From Lentisphaerota bacterium (GTDB lineage Bacteria > Verrucomicrobiota > Kiritimatiellia > PWTM01), in contig VGWF01000043.1 in NCBI GenBank assembly GCA_016873715.1, positions 1-34,645 of the forward strand: DNA of 34,645 bases. Direction: 5' to 3'. This document shows, piece after piece, positions 32,202-34,645 of this stretch. The notes beneath the pieces were generated by a model. That model searched no databases and was not told where the DNA came from. It saw nothing but the letters and a program-made list of their open reading frames with translations. Position 1 is the first letter of the stretch, and each line of letters opens with the position of its first letter. A program made the position numbers and the translations under genes.

Positions 32202-32867
32202 ATGTCGATCGCACGTCCCTATCCGATCCGATGCCCGAAGTGCGGCGCCGAGGCGGAGGTCCGCCTCTACGACTCGATCAACGTCGGCGAGGACCCGCAG
32301 CTCCGCGAGGATCTCATGGCCAACCGCCTCAACGCGGTGACCTGCGGCGCCTGCTCGTTCCAGTACCGCGTCGACAAGCCGCTGCTCTACATGGACCCCG
32401 CGCGCGAGTTCGCGGTGTGGTGGACCCCCGAGGGTGCGGCGGATCCGGCCAAGGCCGACGACGAATACCGTCGCATGCAGGATTCCCTCCGGGAGGCTCC
32501 GGGGCGGCCGGACCTGAAGCTGCACCTCGTCCACGAGCGCGTCGAACTCGTCGAGCGCATCTTCCTCCTCGAGGCCGGTCTCGACGAGCGGCTGATCGAG
32601 TACGTGAAGTACCTGATCTTCTCGAAGAACGCCCGCAAGGTGGACCCGCGGACCCGGCGGCTGCTCTTCAACGCGCAGGACTCCGACCCGGAGAGCCTCT
32701 GCTTCGTCGTGCAGGACGTCGAGAGCCGCCGCCTCGAGGGCGTCCTGAAGTACGACCGCAAGATGCTGTCGGATCTCGAGACGATGTTCGCCAACAACCC
32801 GACGCAGCCCCTCGCGGAGCTCTTCCCGCACCCCTACGTCAGCGCCCGGAAGCTGATGCTCGACTGA
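32202..32867 (+). CDS. CpXC-domain protein
   Basis: This is a 221-residue protein. Residues 1-60 match the CpXC domain: CPKC at 11-14 (C11, C14) and CGAC at 48-51 (C48, C51), which should form a zinc ribbon. A helical, acidic and hydrophobic remainder follows (LHLVHERVELVERIFLLEAGLDERLIEYVKYL). The domain's function is not established. There is no clear ribosome-binding site. It is preceded by heptamers and followed within 13 bp by a PIN-domain remnant. Confidence 0.75.
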   Translation: MSIARPYPIRCPKCGAEAEVRLYDSINVGEDPQLREDLMANRLNAVTCGACSFQYRVDKPLLYMDPAREFAVWWTPEGAADPAKADDEYRRMQDSLREAPGRPDLKLHLVHERVELVERIFLLEAGLDERLIEYVKYLIFSKNARKVDPRTRRLLFNAQDSDPESLCFVVQDVESRRLEGVLKYDRKMLSDLETMFANNPTQPLAELFPHPYVSARKLMLD

Positions 32868-32879
32868 CGCCGGGGATCC

Positions 32880-32993
32880 AACACGGACTTCCTCCTCTGT
32901 GCCGTCGCGATTCGGACCGGCATGGCCGTCTATACGCAGGACCGCGACTTCGCGCTCTTCGCCCGGCACCTTCCCGTCGTTCTTCACGCCCCC
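32880..32993 (+). pseudogene. C-terminal remnant of a PIN-domain (VapC-like) gene
   Basis: The frame encodes NTDFLLCAVAIRTGMAVYTQ then DRDFALFARHLPVVLH, the C-terminal half of a PIN domain, including the NDxL-type and DRDF motifs. No N-terminal part precedes it, since the CpXC stop is 13 bp upstream. The frame runs on to 33263 through repeat sequence, but this is not coding. It is probably the leftover of a VapBC toxin. Confidence 0.5.
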
Positions 32994-33047
32994 ACCGGGG
33001 GGCGCATCTCCGATCACGCGCACGACGACGACGCTCGCACGGGCTTT

Positions 33048-33132
33048 CCGTTCGGCCGGCCCGGCGGTCCGGCCCTACCCGCCGTGCCCATGGAATCCGT
33101 GGTAGGGCCGGGCCGCTGGCCCGGCCGAACGG
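33048..33132. repeat. Inverted pair of GTAG-headed hairpins (REP/BIME-like)
   Basis: The left arm (33048-33079) and right arm (33101-33132) are 32-bp inverted repeats matching at 29 positions, separated by 21 bp. The right arm contains GGCCGGGCC-GCT-GGCCCGGCC, a perfect 9-bp stem, preceded by GTAG. The left arm has the same element, slightly degraded, on the opposite strand. A weaker hairpin-like tract, GGGCCGCGGCTCCGTCGGC, follows near 33176-33194 and recalls hairpin B of the 171-bp array. No transposase gene is nearby. The rest of the 358-bp gap between genes shows no other feature. Confidence 0.65.
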
Positions 33133-33225
33133 ACGATCGACAAGCCGAGGATTTGGGGCCGGCCAAGGCCGATTCAGGGCCGCGGCTCCGTCGGCGGGTC
33201 GAGGAAGCGGAACGAGTCGGGCCGC

Positions 33226-34645
33226 CTACTCTTCGCGTCCGCCGAATCCGAGCGGCGCGGTGATGAACCAGGCGATGGTGGAGGCGAGGAGGACGGCCTT
33301 CACGCGCGCGAGGTCGGCGGCACCGGCGAGGCAGGCGAGGCCGGGGACGACGATGCCTGCAAGGGAGGCGTACGCGACGGCGCGGGCGAGGCGGCGGAAG
33401 CCGGCGGTCTCGTGGGCGCCGCGCTGGACCATCGCGCTCAGCGCGACGTAGAGGCCGGAGGCGATGAACCAGCCGGGGAGCGATACGAAGTAGATCTGGA
33501 ACCACGGCTTGCCGGAGAGCACGAGCGCGAGGCAGATCGCGACCGTCGCAAACCACGCGGCGGCGGCGGGGCCGTAGACCTTCCGGCCCGTCTCCGCGGC
33601 GAAGTTGGATCTCAGACCGAGGCGCGGCAGGACCCAGAAATCCATAAAGAGCACCGCGCCCATCGGCATCAGGATGAGGCCCCACAGCGCGACGAAGTCG
33701 AGCAGCTTCATCGCGACCAGCGGGAAGACGGCGGTCACGGTGGCGACGAGGCCGGTGCCGAGCGTGACGCGGAAGCGCGACCAGCCCGGCGAGACCGCCT
33801 GGAACGCGAGGCCCGCGCGGTAGAGCGTCGGCGTGGCCGTGGTCCAGCCGGCGATCACGACGCAGGCGAGGCCCGCGAGACCGCACGCGCCGTAGGCCAT
33901 CGGCCCCGGCAGCACGGCGGTGTTGGACGGGTCGCGGTGGAGCTGCAGCGCGAAGAGAATCGACGCCGCCACCCAGGCCATGTAGTGGCCGACGAACATG
34001 CCCGCCGCCGAGGCGAAGCCGTAGGAGGCCTTCCGCGCGTACCGCAGCACGGTCAGGTCCGCCATGCCGATGTGCCAGGCCATGTTGCAGAACCACGCGA
34101 AGAACATCACGTGCCAGATCGTGAACTTGACCTGGCCCGCCAGCGGCGCGCCGCCGGTCCAGATGCGCTCCTTCGCCAGCGGCCAGAAATCGGCGAACGA
34201 ATGGACGCCCAGCTCACGCAGTCCGACGAGGCCGAAGACGGCGAAGACGGCGATCATCCACGGCGCCGCCACCGCCGCGAAGCGCGACAGCGCCTTGTAG
34301 CCGAACGCGGCGGTGAGCGAGAAGAGGACGCCCATCGCGAGCACCGCCGCGACCCAGCCGGCGCTGTTCGGCAGCAGGTCGCCGAGGCCCGGCATGCGGA
34401 ACTGGAAGCCGACGCCGAGCGCCGTCGCCGCCACCGTGATCATCGCGCCGGCGAGGAACGTGAACATCACGCCGTTGGCCGTGTTGTAGAGCGTGACGAG
34501 GCTGCGGCCGCAGATCTTCTCGAGCTGGTAGTAGAGCGTCAGCCGCGCGCGCGCCGCGATCGGCGCGGTCATGAAACGCCACGAGAGCACGGCGAGCAGG
34601 TTGCCGGCCAGCAGGCCGAGCAGCAGGTCCACGGCGCCGACGCCG
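33226..34645 (-). CDS. NCS1-like permease, 5' end beyond the window
   Basis: There are 473 visible residues, strongly hydrophobic with roughly ten to twelve membrane segments. Features include an early MTAPIAARARLTLYYQLEKICGR segment, a long run of helices and a GWTTATPTLYRAGLAF segment, as in the nucleobase:cation symporter-1 (CodB/PurP-like) family. The open frame continues to the right edge, so the start (and first helix) is missing; a GTG at 34632 in this frame is only a candidate start. It probably imports a nucleobase, vitamin or related solute with a cation. The gene converges on the CpXC gene, with the repeats between them. Confidence 0.75.
   Translation of the reverse strand, partial: GVGAVDLLLGLLAGNLLAVLSWRFMTAPIAARARLTLYYQLEKICGRSLVTLYNTANGVMFTFLAGAMITVAATALGVGFQFRMPGLGDLLPNSAGWVAAVLAMGVLFSLTAAFGYKALSRFAAVAAPWMIAVFAVFGLVGLRELGVHSFADFWPLAKERIWTGGAPLAGQVKFTIWHVMFFAWFCNMAWHIGMADLTVLRYARKASYGFASAAGMFVGHYMAWVAASILFALQLHRDPSNTAVLPGPMAYGACGLAGLACVVIAGWTTATPTLYRAGLAFQAVSPGWSRFRVTLGTGLVATVTAVFPLVAMKLLDFVALWGLILMPMGAVLFMDFWVLPRLGLRSNFAAETGRKVYGPAAAAWFATVAICLALVLSGKPWFQIYFVSLPGWFIASGLYVALSAMVQRGAHETAGFRRLARAVAYASLAGIVVPGLACLAGAADLARVKAVLLASTIAWFITAPLGFGGREE

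Overview
The window is about 34.6 kb of very GC-rich bacterial DNA. It carries four secreted sulfatases, a LamG-domain glycan-active-type protein, a DUF1080 (3-keto-disaccharide hydrolase type) fusion, Gfo/Idh and sugar-isomerase genes, and an LpxC-family gene that implies a Gram-negative outer membrane. This content suggests a polysaccharide-degrading, probably anaerobic member of the PVC group (Kiritimatiellota, Lentisphaerota, Verrucomicrobiota or Planctomycetota). The taxonomic placement is inferred from gene content only. No rRNA, tRNA or CRISPR array was seen.

Layout. (1) 1-5488: the tail of an unknown gene, a secreted dual-specificity-type phosphatase, a 171-bp tandem array of paired inverted hairpins, a KTSC-domain protein and a 1091-residue LamG protein. 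(2) 5620-17658: a probable catabolic operon. It holds a GntR/HutC regulator with a candidate operator, a Gfo/Idh dehydrogenase, a TIM-barrel isomerase, a DeoC-type aldolase, a glycyl radical enzyme (GRE), its radical-SAM activase, a broken small membrane-protein gene and three sulfatases. (3) 17687-18470: an MntA-HepT toxin-antitoxin pair on the minus strand, followed by a fourth sulfatase (+) that abuts a convergent DUF1080-PHP fusion gene. (4) 21596-24461: a zinc ABC transporter operon (ZnuB, ZnuC, ZnuA) led by a ribbon-helix-helix protein with a Cys/His-rich tail and preceded by an operator-like dyad. (5) 24624-27442: purQ, a ParB-like gene and a divergent LpxC-family gene. (6) 27653-28039: a decayed BrnT/BrnA-type module. 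(7) 28110-31997: a 1295-residue membrane fusion of spermidine-synthase-like, FMN-binding and NapH-like iron-sulfur domains. (8) 32202-34645: a CpXC protein, a PIN-domain remnant, a second inverted-hairpin element and an NCS1-like permease cut by the window end.

How it may work together: sulfatases outside the cytoplasm would remove sulfate from glycans. The imported sugar would be oxidised or isomerised by the Gfo/Idh and TIM-barrel enzymes, cleaved by the DeoC-type aldolase and handled by the GRE, all under the HutC-type regulator. The main surprise is that the GRE begins with a recognisable twin-arginine signal and carries a G-C-N-E active-site motif rather than the usual G-C-V-E. The substrate is unknown.

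Two repeat systems run through the junctions. One is REP/BIME-like hairpins with GGAG or GTAG heads, including compensatory stem changes between the two hairpins of the array. The other is purine- or pyrimidine-biased tandem heptamers at six gene junctions, some in inverted pairs and some running into gene ends so that they supply stop codons.
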